Of a DNA stretch of 64,000 nucleotides, positions 35,940 to 47,549 are shown piece after piece. Within the stretch, counting starts at the first letter, position 1. Every line of letters begins with the position of its first letter. This DNA comes from Schoenoplectus triqueter (Eukaryota; Streptophyta; Magnoliopsida; Poales; Cyperaceae), in the NCBI GenBank assembly GCA_964058805.1, contig CAXKVV010000206.1, positions 124,001 through 188,000 on the forward strand. Reading direction: 5' to 3'. The notes under the pieces are model-generated. The model worked only from the letters and a program-made list of their open reading frames with translations, ran no database searches and was not told the DNA's origin. The position numbers and the translations under genes were made by a program.

Positions 35940-37216
35940 GGTCGACTTCTGGTCAACACGATCAGGGTTGCGTTGGGTTGGGTTTCGGGTCAAACATTGT
36001 CAGGTGTTTTCGGGTTTTAGGTAATTTCGGATCAAACAAGGTTGGGTTTTGGGTACTATCAGGTCATTTCGGGTTTCAGGTTCTATCAGGTCATTTCGGG
36101 TTTCAGGTTCTATCAAGTCATTTCGAGTTTCGGATCATTCGGGTCTGGATCTAGTTTTAGGTCATCTAATATCGTGCAGTCTCATGTTTCAGGTTGTTTC
36201 GAGTCGGACCGGGTCAGGTTGGTTTTTTTTTGTGATGTTTTATTTTGGGTCGAGTTGGATTCCGAGTCGGGTTGAATTTCGGATCATTAGACACTATTTT
36301 TTTAGAAATTTATTTTAGCCAATGTTAGGTATAGATTGTCAATTATGTTATGATCAATTTGATTTTTTAAATAATATAAATATGATTAATTAATTTGGTT
36401 TAGTCAGTTCAGTTTCAGATCGACATATTTCATTCATTTTATTAACAAACTGAAGATATGTCACTTATGATAATTCTAATTAATAGACATTAGTTTTTAT
36501 GATAATTTTAATTTATGACATATAAATTTTGATTAATAGATATTGTTATTTTGATTTGAAATGTAACTTTTTTTATTTTGGTATAAAATATTAATATATA
36601 TGCATGTAGGTAATTTTTAATTAAAATTATCAAAATTATACGTGCTACTGTTTGTACGTGCTCTATTGATAAAAAATATTTATTAATTTATGTCAAAAGA
36701 AACAGACATTTCACTGTTGTTTATGAAACTCGTGCTTAACCCGGTCATCATCTAAACTCGTGCTTAATCTGATCCCCCATAAAATAAATTGACATTCAAG
36801 TACAAGTTGAATTTATAAAGAGAAGTTTACTATTTGTATGGTACAATTTGAAAATAATTAGATATATATATGCAGCACGAGTCAGGTCGGGTCGGGATTC
36901 ATGTTGTTCGATCTTGGTTCATCTTGGGTTTCGGGTCGGGTTTCAGGTCGTCTGATCTCGGGTTGTTTGGGTTTAGATTGGGTTGAATTTCAGATTGTCT
37001 AATCTCATATTATCTCTGGTTTCAGGTCGTTCGGGTTTAGACTGAGTCGGGTTTCGGGTTGTCTGATCTCGGGTCTTCTCATATTTCGGATCGTGTAGGT
37101 TCAGGTTAGGTCTGATTTGAGTTAATTTCACTTTCTTAAAAAATCAGGTCAGATCAAATTTGAATCCGAACGGATGGAATGAGTTTCTCAAAATGGGTCG
37201 GATTTTATCATCTCTA
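35940..37216. mobile_element. GGGTTTCGGGTC-rich hAT-like element, left end missing
   Basis: Direct repeats of TTTCGGGTTTCAGGTTCTAT (36068-36120) and GGGTCGGGT motifs lie at both sides of an AT-rich centre. The right end, GGATTTTATCATCTCTA, matches the hAT MITE right end at 19226-19242 (GGATTTTGTCACCTCTA). No matching TAGAGATG left end was found; it may have been lost with the end of the gypsy 3' LTR. Confidence 0.5.
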
Positions 37217-37381
37217 CCAACGGATCATTAGCATTCGCTCAGTAAAACTCATATCATCTGTCATATTGTACCGTACAATGCTATTTAATGATCATCCGAT
37301 CTACGTTAAGATGTTTACTTCACCGGTCTCATAAAATATCATGTAAATCTGAAGCATGTCATACACGCTATACGTGTGTCG

Positions 37382-37708
37382 CATAGTAACAAGTTCGTGA
37401 TTCGGGAAGTGTTCAGCGATGTCAAAAATTTGACGTTCGGGTATAATACTAGTATAATTCGAGAATAGTTCATTTCACATAATATAAATAATATATATAT
37501 TATATTGATAAAATATTAAAAAAATATTAAAAACTATGAAATTATATATAAAATATATAATGTATTTTTTTACTAAATAATTCGTGAATAAAATATCTTT
37601 TTGACCAAAAAATTATACTTTATATTAAAAATAACAAATTATTTATGAAACATCTGGCTAAAGATGAAAAATGAATTATTTATAAATTATTTGTGAGTGT
37701 TAGTTGTG
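37382..37708. mobile_element. MITE family B, copy 1 (decayed right end)
   Basis: It starts CATAGTAACAAGTTCGTGAT, like the copy at 38984. The interior TAATATAAATAATATATAT and the right-side ATGAATTATTTATAAATT match the family. The final CTATG is not intact. Confidence 0.6.
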
Positions 37709-38620
37709 CCGCGCTGAGATGATGGCGATCCCGCTCAGGGATAATCTGACAAAATGAGACCATGCTGACTAGGCCCAAAATTGGCCTTTACTATGCGTTT
37801 GTTAGGCCGTTGTAGGAGAAAATCTTGATTGGATAATGACTCAGATTTGGAGAGAGAATTAGTATAGTACTAACCTCCAATACTCGGAACATATAAGTGT
37901 TATTATTTATGTGACAGGTCAGCAGATATATACTTCTACAAACTTTATCGGTGCATTTCTCATGCTACATTCTCCTTACACACAGTGCTACATCTATTCC
38001 GGGTACAGAGAATCAGGATAGGCCTACAGGGGAGGATATTTACTATTTGGTGGTGGGAATGTCCCGTTCTTCAAATATCTCTTCTTCTCTGATCGTTTCT
38101 TATAATGGATCCAGCTACAATCAGAATCAAATGGAATTCACTGTTGAAGAGAGAAGAGGAAAAAAGAGAAGGGATTTGAAAATATCTCAATCCCTCTCGA
38201 TGCATAATGCAGCCAAGACACCTTGGATTCATGATTCATCATCAGCTAATGGGGCCCTGCCCCATGTGTGCGTGCTCCAAAAATAAATGTTTGCGTCGTC
38301 CCACTTTGCACCCATTCATATGTAGAGCATGACCCCGCACACGTGATAAGTGAGAGATGTTTACTGATGCTTTTATATAATTAGCTATTTAATGACCATG
38401 ATTCATGCCCACTATTATCCATCATTATTACTGTCATGTATCAATGCCACAAAACCACTGGCTGAGCCGACATGGTGTCCTAGGCTACTGATCCTAAATC
38501 ATAAGGAGTATCATACAATTGTAATAATATTCCCTGGTGTTTATCCCCTCAAAAAGCACCAAACATTTTTGGATGGAAAACGTTTGGAGATATAATGTAT
38601 CATCATTGATATTAATTTTA
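37709..38620. other. Intergenic DNA with an unrecognised 111-codon open frame
   Basis: An open frame runs from 37951 to 38286 (plus) and includes EDIYYLVVGMSRSSN and a basic EERRGKKRRD stretch. I do not recognise it, no splice partners are obvious, and it may be chance. Nothing else is visible. Confidence 0.25.
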
Positions 38621-38700
38621 CTAGTGGGGAACCTGCGCATTGCGCGGGACCATTTTATATTAAAAAAAATAATTGTACATAATACGGATTTTATTGCAAC
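38621..38700 (-). mobile_element. Helitron 3' terminus (minus strand)
   Basis: On the minus strand a stem-loop (CCCGCGC, loop AAT, GCGCAGG; 38632-38648) is followed seven bases later by CTAG (38621-38624) and a host T (38620). This is the standard Helitron 3' end. I could not find the TC 5' end, so only the terminus is annotated and the right border is arbitrary. Confidence 0.65.
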
Positions 38701-38983
38701 CAAAATAACACATTTTACTTGGACATAATTAAAATAATTAAAAAAAATCAAACAAAATCAATCCATCAACTAAAAATTCTCTAAATCAACACATTATATA
38801 TTACAAGCTTAATCAAATCATAACTGGGACCTTTAAATTATCACATCCTGCATTTTCTAATTGTCGTTCATAGAAATGTGACCAAGCAGTACTCAAAGAA
38901 AACTAACCATTTCACAAAGCGACCACCTCGCTTGTGAAAGCAAGTCATCCAATCCTTAACATAGTAACAAATTCAATCCTTAA

Positions 38984-39301
38984 CATAGTAACAAGTTCGT
39001 GATTCGAAAAACGTTCGGCGAAGTAAAAAATTCAACATTCGGGATATAATACAGGTATAATTCAGAAATAATTCATTTCATATAATATAAATAAAATACA
39101 TATTATAATGATAAAATATTAAAAATATTAAAAACTATAAAATAATATATAATGTATTTTTTTTCGAATAATTCACAAATAAAACGTTTTTTTTACCCAA
39201 AAAAATATACTGCATACTAAACTAACGAATTATTCATGAAACATCCGACTATAGGTGAAAAACAAATTATCCGTGAATAAATCGCGAATCTTGTTATTAT
39301 G
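38984..39301. mobile_element. MITE family B, copy 2
   Basis: The left CATAGTAACAAG and right CTTGTTATTATG are inverted ends. The 8-bp flanks ATCCTTAA and ATCCATAG match at six of eight positions. The first 13 or so terminal bases and the upstream AATCCTTAA are also duplicated just before the element (about 38951-38983). Confidence 0.75.
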
Positions 39302-41097
39302 ATCCATAGCACCATGACTCACTATTAGACACGACAACGCAACCAAACCATTGTATATTCAAAAGCAAATTCCAATCCATTAGTTCATTCCTAATCTCCA
39401 TTGCATGCCCATCAAATCAAAATTTATACCTAAATTGCATGTATAGTGAAGGATGGGTCACAAGGACATCTTAACCTGCCTCATGTTCATACCTAAGCCA
39501 TTATGCCATGCGAAATATATGTTCTATAAAAAGAATCAAAGGAATTAGAAAATTATGATATGCAAAATATGACCAACTCAAAAAATAGAATCACCAATTC
39601 ATCATGACAAAAAAAAAATGTACCCGTCGTAGTATTGTTCCAAGCCCCACTTTCACTCTCCTTTTGATTTACCCCACTTTAAGGGCTATGCACCTTCGCA
39701 GAATTCACAGTCCAAACTAAGTATATAGTTAATTTCGCCAAAAACAAAAAGCTAATTGATGGCTATGTAGCTAATTTTTTCCAAAAACAAAAGCTAGACT
39801 GCAATACAAATATGCAGTTTAATCTCAGTAAAAGAGGTCACTTCATTCCCATTTCCAATTTAATCTCCAGAAATTACCTCTGAATAAAGGAAACCGTTGA
39901 AACAAATTTACCAAATTGCATCAGAGAAGACTAAAGAGCAAGATTCTGAAAATCAAAGGTACCAATTACATTGGGAAATTTGTGGTTGCAACCACTGCGA
40001 GGTCAGGTCATCCCACTTCTGTACTGGTAAGAGATGCTGCCTGGGCCTGCTGAAGCACGTCTGTATAAACATTGACCAACACCATGTCTGTGCACTGCCA
40101 ATGCTGTCAGAGATCCTTTGTAAGTGTCATCCATGCCTCACCGGCCATTCTTATGTCCAGAAATTGCTAATTTTTTTCTCCATTTGTAAGTTTTAAACAA
40201 ACATCTCTAATGGAAAAGAAAAATATGATAACTGGTTATAATTAGAAGAAAAAGAACTTAATTTTGATAGGTAAAGTATTATATGACATTATTTCTATTT
40301 AAGTATTTATTTTAAATTTCATTATTTCAAAAAAATGGGTCGCCCACCAAAAAAAGAGAAGATAACTGAATGGAATCAAAATCAAAATATGAACCACAAA
40401 CAAAGATCCTGAATCAGATAATAAATTATGCACTACAAGTAGAAACAAAAACAAGGGAATAAAATACCATGAAATTGCTCAATCTATAAGAACCGCATTG
40501 CTCTCATCTGAAGCAAATTTTATTGATCTAGTGATTTAGTTATCTCCATCAAAACCTGTGGATACAACCACATAAGAATATCAACAAACAGTGCAAACAA
40601 ATATAATTTTTTGATAGCCAAAATGCCATGCCAACCAGGTTCACATGAACTTCTAAACATCACAAAGAAAAAAAAAATTACAACAGTTTTAATAATAGAC
40701 CAGACCACACATCTTGACCAGAAATTAATTAGTAATAGTTTGAATATTCAAATAAGGCTATATAAATTTTGAATTCTTATTTGAAATTTTCATATTTAAT
40801 GGGCCGATTGGTAATGCAAATAAGCCAAAAGGAAAAAAAAGTTGAGTATTAAAAACATTCATAATATAAACGAATGAACACATCTCGCTGGATGAGCAGT
40901 TTATCTCTTGAAACCTTACTAATAAAAATATGAGAAACTTTCAATTGGTTGCAAGCTTTGCATACTTGAGACCGTCAAACTTCAAAAGATAGAAAGTTGT
41001 GATTTCCACAATTGCAACCACTAATGCTCAGAAAATATTGGAATAATAGATATATGGGGTAGCAAATCAAATACATACATGCATCTGGTAGTGTTGG
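39302..41097. other. Intergenic or intronic DNA, no firm gene
   Basis: A 99-codon plus-strand frame at 39897-40196 is rich in Cys and His (CGCNHCE, CKCHPC) but matches no zinc-finger family I know. The minus strand in this interval may be downstream of the uncertain exons at 41.1-42.6 kb. Confidence 0.3.
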
Positions 41098-41329
41098 GAG
41101 AAAGTTCCCTATTGATGTTAAATTTCTTAATTCAGCCTCATCCAATGCCATTTTCAGCACCCAGTCACCTCTTGCATAAGCCAAACCATCATTTTTTTCA
41201 CCCTACATGTAACGAAAAAACCAAACATCTTTAAACAAATATCTATGATTCAAGTGTCAAACAGAACCATTACCGTCACTACCTGCCTGGGATAACATGG
41301 TACTAATCCCATGATTGTTGTTGCCACAT
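41098..41329 (-). CDS. Two possible exons of an unidentified gene
   Basis: On the minus strand, 41329-41283 (after TTTAATTTAG, before GTAGTG) and about 41208-41098 (after CATGTAG, before GTATGTA) can join in frame. They would give VATTIMGLVPCYPRQ then GEKNDGLAYARGDWVLKMAL and LPTLPDA. The splice sites fit and the composition looks coding, but I recognise no family. A 5' exon may lie near 42.5 kb. Confidence 0.35.
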
Positions 41330-42329
41330 CTAAATTAAAGAAAAAATTACAAAAGATAAAAAGGAAACCACAAACATTTAATTTGAATACTCTTGAAGGT
41401 AGTATATATCAAATTTTACTGATAGACAATGTGAACATTCTCACAAGGATACTGAATTAAAGCTTGCAACCACTCAAATTTATATAAATCCTGAAATTTG
41501 TTTTAATTATGTTGGTATGGCGGTATAAAGTTTAAATCAAGTGTTCAATAAGCACGAGTTACCAACCCCAAATCCATTCACTACCAACAGGATTACCCAA
41601 TCACATCTTGAAATTCCTCTTCATAGGTAAATGGGCACTTTGTCAAATACCCAGTTGTCAGTTTTCAAAAAGGTCCTTTACTTCTCTAGGTTTTTGCAGT
41701 CAGAAAGAGAGATAGACCTGTATTGAGAGAGGAGACAGATGAAAAGGCAACCAGTGAGGGAGAGAAGGGCTTGGAGATTTGAGGGAGATGGGCCTCAGAG
41801 TGTTTCACTGGTACCTTTTTGTTTGTAACTGCTTCTCTCCTGGAAGCTTGATCCTAGTTCTCGAGGAAAAGGAGATTAATCAAGTGCAATTGAAGAACTC
41901 TGTCATTGCAGCAAGAATTTGAAAAGAGAAACGAAAGAATTGTGATTTTGTGCTAATATATATATTTATCTGACTGACCGCTGCCATTCAATCTAGTTCA
42001 GTATTTTTTTTCTTATTTGAGTTTGTCAGAGATATCAGAACTATGAACATGATAAATATTGGTGTCAAAAGCTGACATTTTGTAGTACTAAAATATTAGA
42101 ATCAAATAAACCAGAATAATGTTGGCGGATTTAAATGCTAATTAGGACCCCCTTGGTCACCCTCTTGTCCTTAATTTTTTATCAACTGCTACAATTACAA
42201 TCAATTACTGACTAATCATCATAAATCAAATTTCAAAAGCGAAAAGGATGTAAATAACAGAAATCAGTGAACTCACAATTGCATCAGTGAAACCATGGAG
42301 GCATGGACGAACCAGACGGTAATACCCAC

Positions 42330-42540
42330 TTTCTGAAGCTTGAGAGTGCTTGAAGGAGAAAACCGGAAGCTAGTGACAGACGCAGTGGAAGCGTGGCGAG
42401 CCGGGTCCATGGTTGAACCGATAGGAGGAGCGAGAGGATTCTTCTTCTGGAAGCTTTGAATCGAAACTTTACGGGAGATCAGAGAAGATGTGTTAGGAAT
42501 GCCGCTCTTTCGCGATTTCTGCTTCTCGAACGATGCATTT
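42330..42540 (-). CDS. Possible 5' exon of an unidentified gene
   Basis: An open minus-strand frame reads KQKSRKSGIPNTSSLISRKV, continues through KKNPLAPPIGSTMDPARHAS and ends near LKLQ before a GTGGGTAT donor-like site. The upstream codon is a TAG and the only ATG in frame is internal (MDPARHAS). Surrounding DNA (42450-42780) is GC-richer, as in a plant 5' UTR or first exon. The protein is not recognised and the link to the exons at 41.1-41.3 kb is speculative. Confidence 0.3.
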
Positions 42541-42937
42541 GATTGGGCTCCGTTTGTCAGATACTACTCATTGTTTGGGTTCGGCAGTCGAGAAGGGGAT
42601 AATCGCCAGAGAGGTTGGTGTGAGGAGGCGGCGTGCGGAGGGAGGAGGATGCGGCGAGAGACGAATTGCGGTGAGGAGAACGTTTTTAGTTTTCTGAGCG
42701 GATCGGGAGCGGGTCAACAGTCTCTGCGCATATTATTTTCTGTGCGGACAGCAGAAAATTATAACGGCTCAACTAAATCATAACGGCCGTGAGAAAGTTG
42801 AAATACGAATTTTGATATATGTGGCTGTTTATTACTGTTAAATTATAACCGTTGATAAATGATCGGACCGCTCAAATCAAAAGAACCGCACCTGAAGAGT
42901 TTTTTCAGCTCCGCAGGTGATATGGTTCCATCGGGAG

Positions 42938-43235
42938 CATAGTCATTCGGCAAACGTTCGGCGTCATAAAAAATTTGACATTTATATATAATACGGTTAT
43001 AATTTAAAAATAATTTGTTTTATATAATATAAATAAAATATATATTATAATAATAAAATATTAAAAATTATAAAATTTCGTATAAAATAATATATATTAT
43101 GTTTTTTTTTGCTAAATAATTCATGAATAAAACGTTTTTTTTATCAAAGATACATTGTATATTAACCTGATGAATTATTCATAAAACATCCGGTTATGAG
43201 TGAAAAATGAATTATTCGTGAATCTTGTTACTATG
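42938..43235. mobile_element. MITE family B, copy 3, hAT-type with perfect TSD
   Basis: A perfect 8-bp TSD, ATCGGGAG, lies at 42930-42937 and 43236-43243. The ends CATAGT and ACTATG are inverted. The 298-bp interior matches the copies at 37.4 and 39.0 kb. The TSD assigns the family to hAT-like elements. It is noncoding. Confidence 0.9.
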
Positions 43236-43243
43236 ATCGGGAG

Positions 43244-44385
43244 AGAGATCGAGGCGAGAGTGAGTTAAATTAGGGCACAAATTTTGATGTACGAGATTTA
43301 TTATTATTAAATCATGACCATTGATCTCTAATCGAACGGATCATATCAAAAGTTCTTCATCGGAGAGCTTTTTTACTCTCTAAATGATGTCGTTCCCTAA
43401 AATTAGTTAGTGGGGCTGGTTAATTCGGGCAAGGGTCAGTGAAAAATGATCATCTGAACTGGAGAGGAAAAAAATAGAAATTGATTAGATCTCAGACGTC
43501 CATCATTTCATATGTTTAATCTTGACCGTTTGTTAAAGAGGAGCATTTTAGATATTTCATATTATCTTATAATATTACTATGCTAGATATGTACCAACGG
43601 GTCAGGAAAAAACAGTGGAAGCATTACATTGGATATCGCCTCCCTACACTCTTAATTGGACGGTGATGGATTAATTTGAGGCTCAAATCCTAACTACAAT
43701 TTTAATTACAACTTTAATTTATTTTTTAACAGTAAGTTGTAGTTAAATTGTCGAACGCCAAGAAAATCAGGCACGGTTAGTTTATATATTTAAAGAGTAA
43801 ATACAATCATCGTTCGTGCAAAACAATGTATCGAAATATTTAATGTTGGTCTGACTTTTACAACGAAATCCAAGTGTCATAACTCATAATCGTATTTTAT
43901 AAATGCAAGCAGGTCAATGCACTTCTTTTTAATTAACTATTACGTTGCTTTGACATTCCCTCTATGACATAATGACTAATGTATATATAAAAAGAGAAAG
44001 ACTAAAATAAACATATGTTAAAATCTTAAATTTTAAATTAAAAATGATTAATCTGAACCGTTCAATATATTCTCCGTATTAAAATCTTGTAGAAAATTAA
44101 ATTTCATATTTTTTAAAAAAAAATTGGGTAAGAAGAAAATCATCACTATTGGATGATTTAAATTCCTTAAATCAAGCAACTTTCTCTTGACAAAAAAATA
44201 ACAAATAAATTTTAAAAAATATAAAATTTGATTTTCTATAAAAATTTAATATGAAAAATAAATTGAATGGTTTGGATTGATCGGATTGGTCATTTTTAAC
44301 TTAAAATTTGAGATTTTAATGCGGTACACGGATGCATCCGTGCAACGCATTGTATTTTAGCCTTCATATATATATATATATATAT

Positions 44386-44417
<32 letters not shown>
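43244..44417. other. Intergenic DNA ending in (TA)n
   Basis: A possible old inverted repeat lies at about 44030-44300 (TTAAAATCTTAAATTTTAA against TTAAAATTTGAGATTTTAA). The stretch ends in two (TA)n runs at about 44367-44417. Confidence 0.4.
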
Positions 44418-44420
<3 letters not shown>

Positions 44421-46757
44421 TGAGGCTATGGTGCTTCGCGCAGCACAAAACCTCCCGTGCTTCGCGTCCGTATCTCAAATTTGAAAGTTCATATGCCCGA
44501 TCCAAACCGTTGAACATGATCTTCATATTGAACTATCTTTGGAGATCAAAATTTATATTTTTTTGAATTTTTTGCTATTTTTTAGATGGGTACAAAATCG
44601 CTAGTTTTGGATGGTGCAGAAATCGTTAGATCAGCAAATTTTATACTCATTTAAAAAATAGCAAAAAAATTCAAAAAAATATAAAATTTGATCTCCAAAG
44701 ATATTTCAATATGAAGATCATGTTCAACGGTTTGGATCAAGCGTATGAACTTTCAAATTCGAGATACGGACGCGAAGCACGGGAGGTTTTGTGCTTCGCG
44801 AATAGGGATGGCAATTTGGCCCGTTAACCCGTTAGCCTGCTCATACCTACCCGGCCCGAAGCTTTACCCAGTTGGCCCGACACCGCATCAGGTCAGGTCA
44901 GGCACAGGCCTGGCGATGGGCCAGGCCAGTCACAGGACTGAATTTTCAGCCTGCAGGTAACCTGATGAACCATTATATACCGTTGGATATGCCTAGAGTT
45001 GATCTGATCCGTTTATATCTAGGGTTTACCCAGGGTTAAAAACTGATTTCTCCCACCCGACTTCTTTTATATTTTGATCTCTCTCATCCTCTCAGATGCG
45101 GTGTTATTGTCTCGCCCTTTCTCTCTCAGATCTTCCTCTCTCTCTCTCAAGTAGCAGACCATGATCGATCTGAGTTGCCTGAGTGGCACACTACCTAAGG
45201 CTCTCCTCACTCTCCTCGCTCTCCTCGTGCCTGAGTGTGTTCACGCTGCCTCTCTCTAGTTGTTCTGCAGCACGATCAGCCTCACACAAGACCCCTCAAG
45301 CAGCGACGCTCCTTTTGGTGGTTTGAGTAATATTTTTTCATCGATGAGTTTTTTGCTTTATCACTCTTCTTGATTTTTTTTTCTATTTTTTATCGCTTGA
45401 GAGATATGGATTGCAAATACTAGACCTAAGTTTGATTTTGGACCACAAAATTATAACTTTGTTTGTTTGACTTACTGTTATCGGAACACAAATTCCTAAA
45501 TACTCGAAAACCAGAACTTTATTTGATTGATTTTGGATCATAGAATTTTGAACCACAAAATCAGAATTAATTACAACACATGACTCCATATTTTAGCAGT
45601 ACATTCTTTATTTTTTAGGCGAAATGAAAAAAATGAACAATCTTCATTTAGAACCCATTTTATACCATCTTCATTTAGAAATCGCATGCTTATTATTTTA
45701 TTTTATATTTTATGTGCATGTAAATAAAAAAATAATTGCAAGTCTTGTTTAATATATGTATACCATATATCAGAGAGAACTAAGAACATAGATCTAAAAT
45801 AATTTTCTGTGTTTGTTTTAGAGAATTAGATGGCTTAGTTTCAACATTGAACGTCAATTCAAGAATTATGAAGACATTTTGGTTTTCATACCCATCACTA
45901 TTGCTTTTCTCTATAACAAGGTATCATCCTCAAAATTGGTTTAATGCTGAATTTGAAGGTAAGATATGCTTTTTGAGAAGCACAAAAACGTAGTAATTAA
46001 GCATTCTTATTTGAGAAGTGATAAGTTACAGTATGGTATATTCTTTGGTTTTTATTAAACTGTGCTTGCCACTTATTTGAGAAATGATAAGTTACAGTGT
46101 GGTATGTCTTTTGGTTTTTGTTAAACTTTGCTTCAAGTGGTAAGTTGCATTCTTAGTAAACATTTTTATTTTTCTAACATAGTTTATACTTTCATTTTTT
46201 TTCATTTTTTTTGTGCAGGTCAATGCAAGAGAACAATGGATGAATCTGAAATTTTAGTCTAAACTATGTTTATTTGTTAATTATGTATTATATTGGAACT
46301 TGAAACTATTAGCTAAAACTGTATTATTTTGTGCTAAATTAACTTCAAGATCTGGTAACTATTTTGTTGTGTGTAAATTATGTTTTTTATTTATCTGGTT
46401 TTATTGTCAGTTGTTTATATATAATATTTGTCAGTTGCTTATCTGGTTTTTTTAAATGGGGTGGGTATGGCTGAGTATGGCCGAGTATGGGCAGGCCAAC
46501 CGGTATGGGCAGGTTAGATAGGCCCATGGGTATGGGCAGGTCAGGTAGACCCATGGGTAGGGACAGGCAAGCCCAGGCAGGCACGGGCTTGGATGAAATG
46601 CCCATGGGTGGGTCAGGTTTAAAATTTTAGGCCCATTATATCAGGTCAGGCAGGATGGGCCTAAAATTTTGACAGACAGGCCAGACGCAGAATTGACAGA
46701 ATGCCTGTGGGTATGGCCCATTGCCATCCCTATTCGCGAAGCACCATAGCCTCACTC
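44418..46757. mobile_element. Hairpin MITE split by a hAT element, flanked by TA/GA tracts
   Basis: The host hairpin starts GAGTGAGGCTATGGTGCTTC and ends GAAGCACCATAGCCTCACTC. Its arms contain CTCCCGTGCTTCGCGTCCG (left) and CGGACGCGAAGCACGGGAG (right). Without the insert it would be about 400 bp. It lies between (TA)n on the left and (CT)n(AT)n on the right. The insert occupies 44803-46732. The arms share GATCAAAATTTATATTTTTT with the hairpin at 20 kb. Confidence 0.85.
44803..46732. mobile_element. hAT element, 1930 bp, nested in the hairpin MITE
   Basis: The perfect 8-bp TSD TTCGCGAA (44795-44802, 46733-46740) flanks the inverted ends TAGGGATGGCAAT and ATTGCCATCCCTA. Subterminal regions are rich in GGCCCG, CAGGTCAGG and GGGCAGGC. 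The centre at 45040-45300 is pyrimidine-rich, like a 5' UTR. A short WMNLKF-stop segment near 46230 could be a coding end. No transposase domain (BED finger, hATC) is visible, so it is a deletion derivative. Confidence 0.92.
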
Positions 46758-46800
46758 TCTCTCTCTCTATATATATATAAGGATAGGCTTAGGTACTATG

Positions 46801-47549
46801 CATAGTTAAGGGTTAATTTTGCTACAGACTTTTTAACCGTTGGATCTATTTTAGTTTCGTACGCTGATCAAGTCGCTCGTTTTAAGAGATGAAAACGGAA
46901 AAATTTGAGAACTCTCGTCTCTTCGTTCTCTTTTCTCTGTCTGTCACTTATTCTGTCATCGCTCTCTCTCTCATAAGAGAGGCGACTTCCTCTCTCCTTC
47001 GTGCTCCTTGTATTTCGCCTGTGACTTCCCCTCTCCTCAATACTCTTTCAATTTCACTTGCAACTTCCCCTTCGCTTTCCATGTATTTCCCCAAATTGCA
47101 AGTGTTAACTTATCCAATTCACAAGTATTAACTTATTTAAATCGCAAGCTTCTCAAATATAGGGCCCAGTACAAAATTCCCAACTTACAAGTGTTAACTA
47201 CTATTTTTTTAATTAAATCCAAAATTAAAGTGCATGATAACAAAAACGAAGGGAGAAGGCACCTTTTTCGCCACTATTAATCTTTAAAAAAAACTTTTCC
47301 CACGCAAGTTGCTTCAGCGCCTGATAAAGGAAGATTGAGTGGTGATTTGGGTCTGTGGAGAGAGAAATTGAGCGAGGAATATAATTTGGGGGAGAAGTCG
47401 ACTGGGAGGGGTGATTTATTGCCAACCCTAACGGAGAGTTTTTAAATTTTTCCGTTTATGTCTCTCAAAACCAGCGACTTGATCAGCGTACAAATTTAAA
47501 ATAGATCCAACGGTTAAAAAGTCTGTAGCAAAATTAACCCTTAACTATG
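46801..47549. mobile_element. 749-bp TIR element (CATAGTTAAGGG termini)
   Basis: Arms of about 120 bp: the left starts CATAGTTAAGGGTTAATTTT and the right ends AAAATTAACCCTTAACTATG. They share GACTTTTTAACCGTTGGATC and CGCTGATCAAGTCGCT blocks. The centre has short pyrimidine-rich frames of no recognisable type. The TSD is unclear because the left side abuts a TA tract. Confidence 0.8.

Noticed and set aside
47008..47280. Short protein within the 46.8-47.5 kb element
   Set aside because: Low-complexity pyrimidine-rich sequence inside a TIR element, with no recognisable domain and no splice partners.
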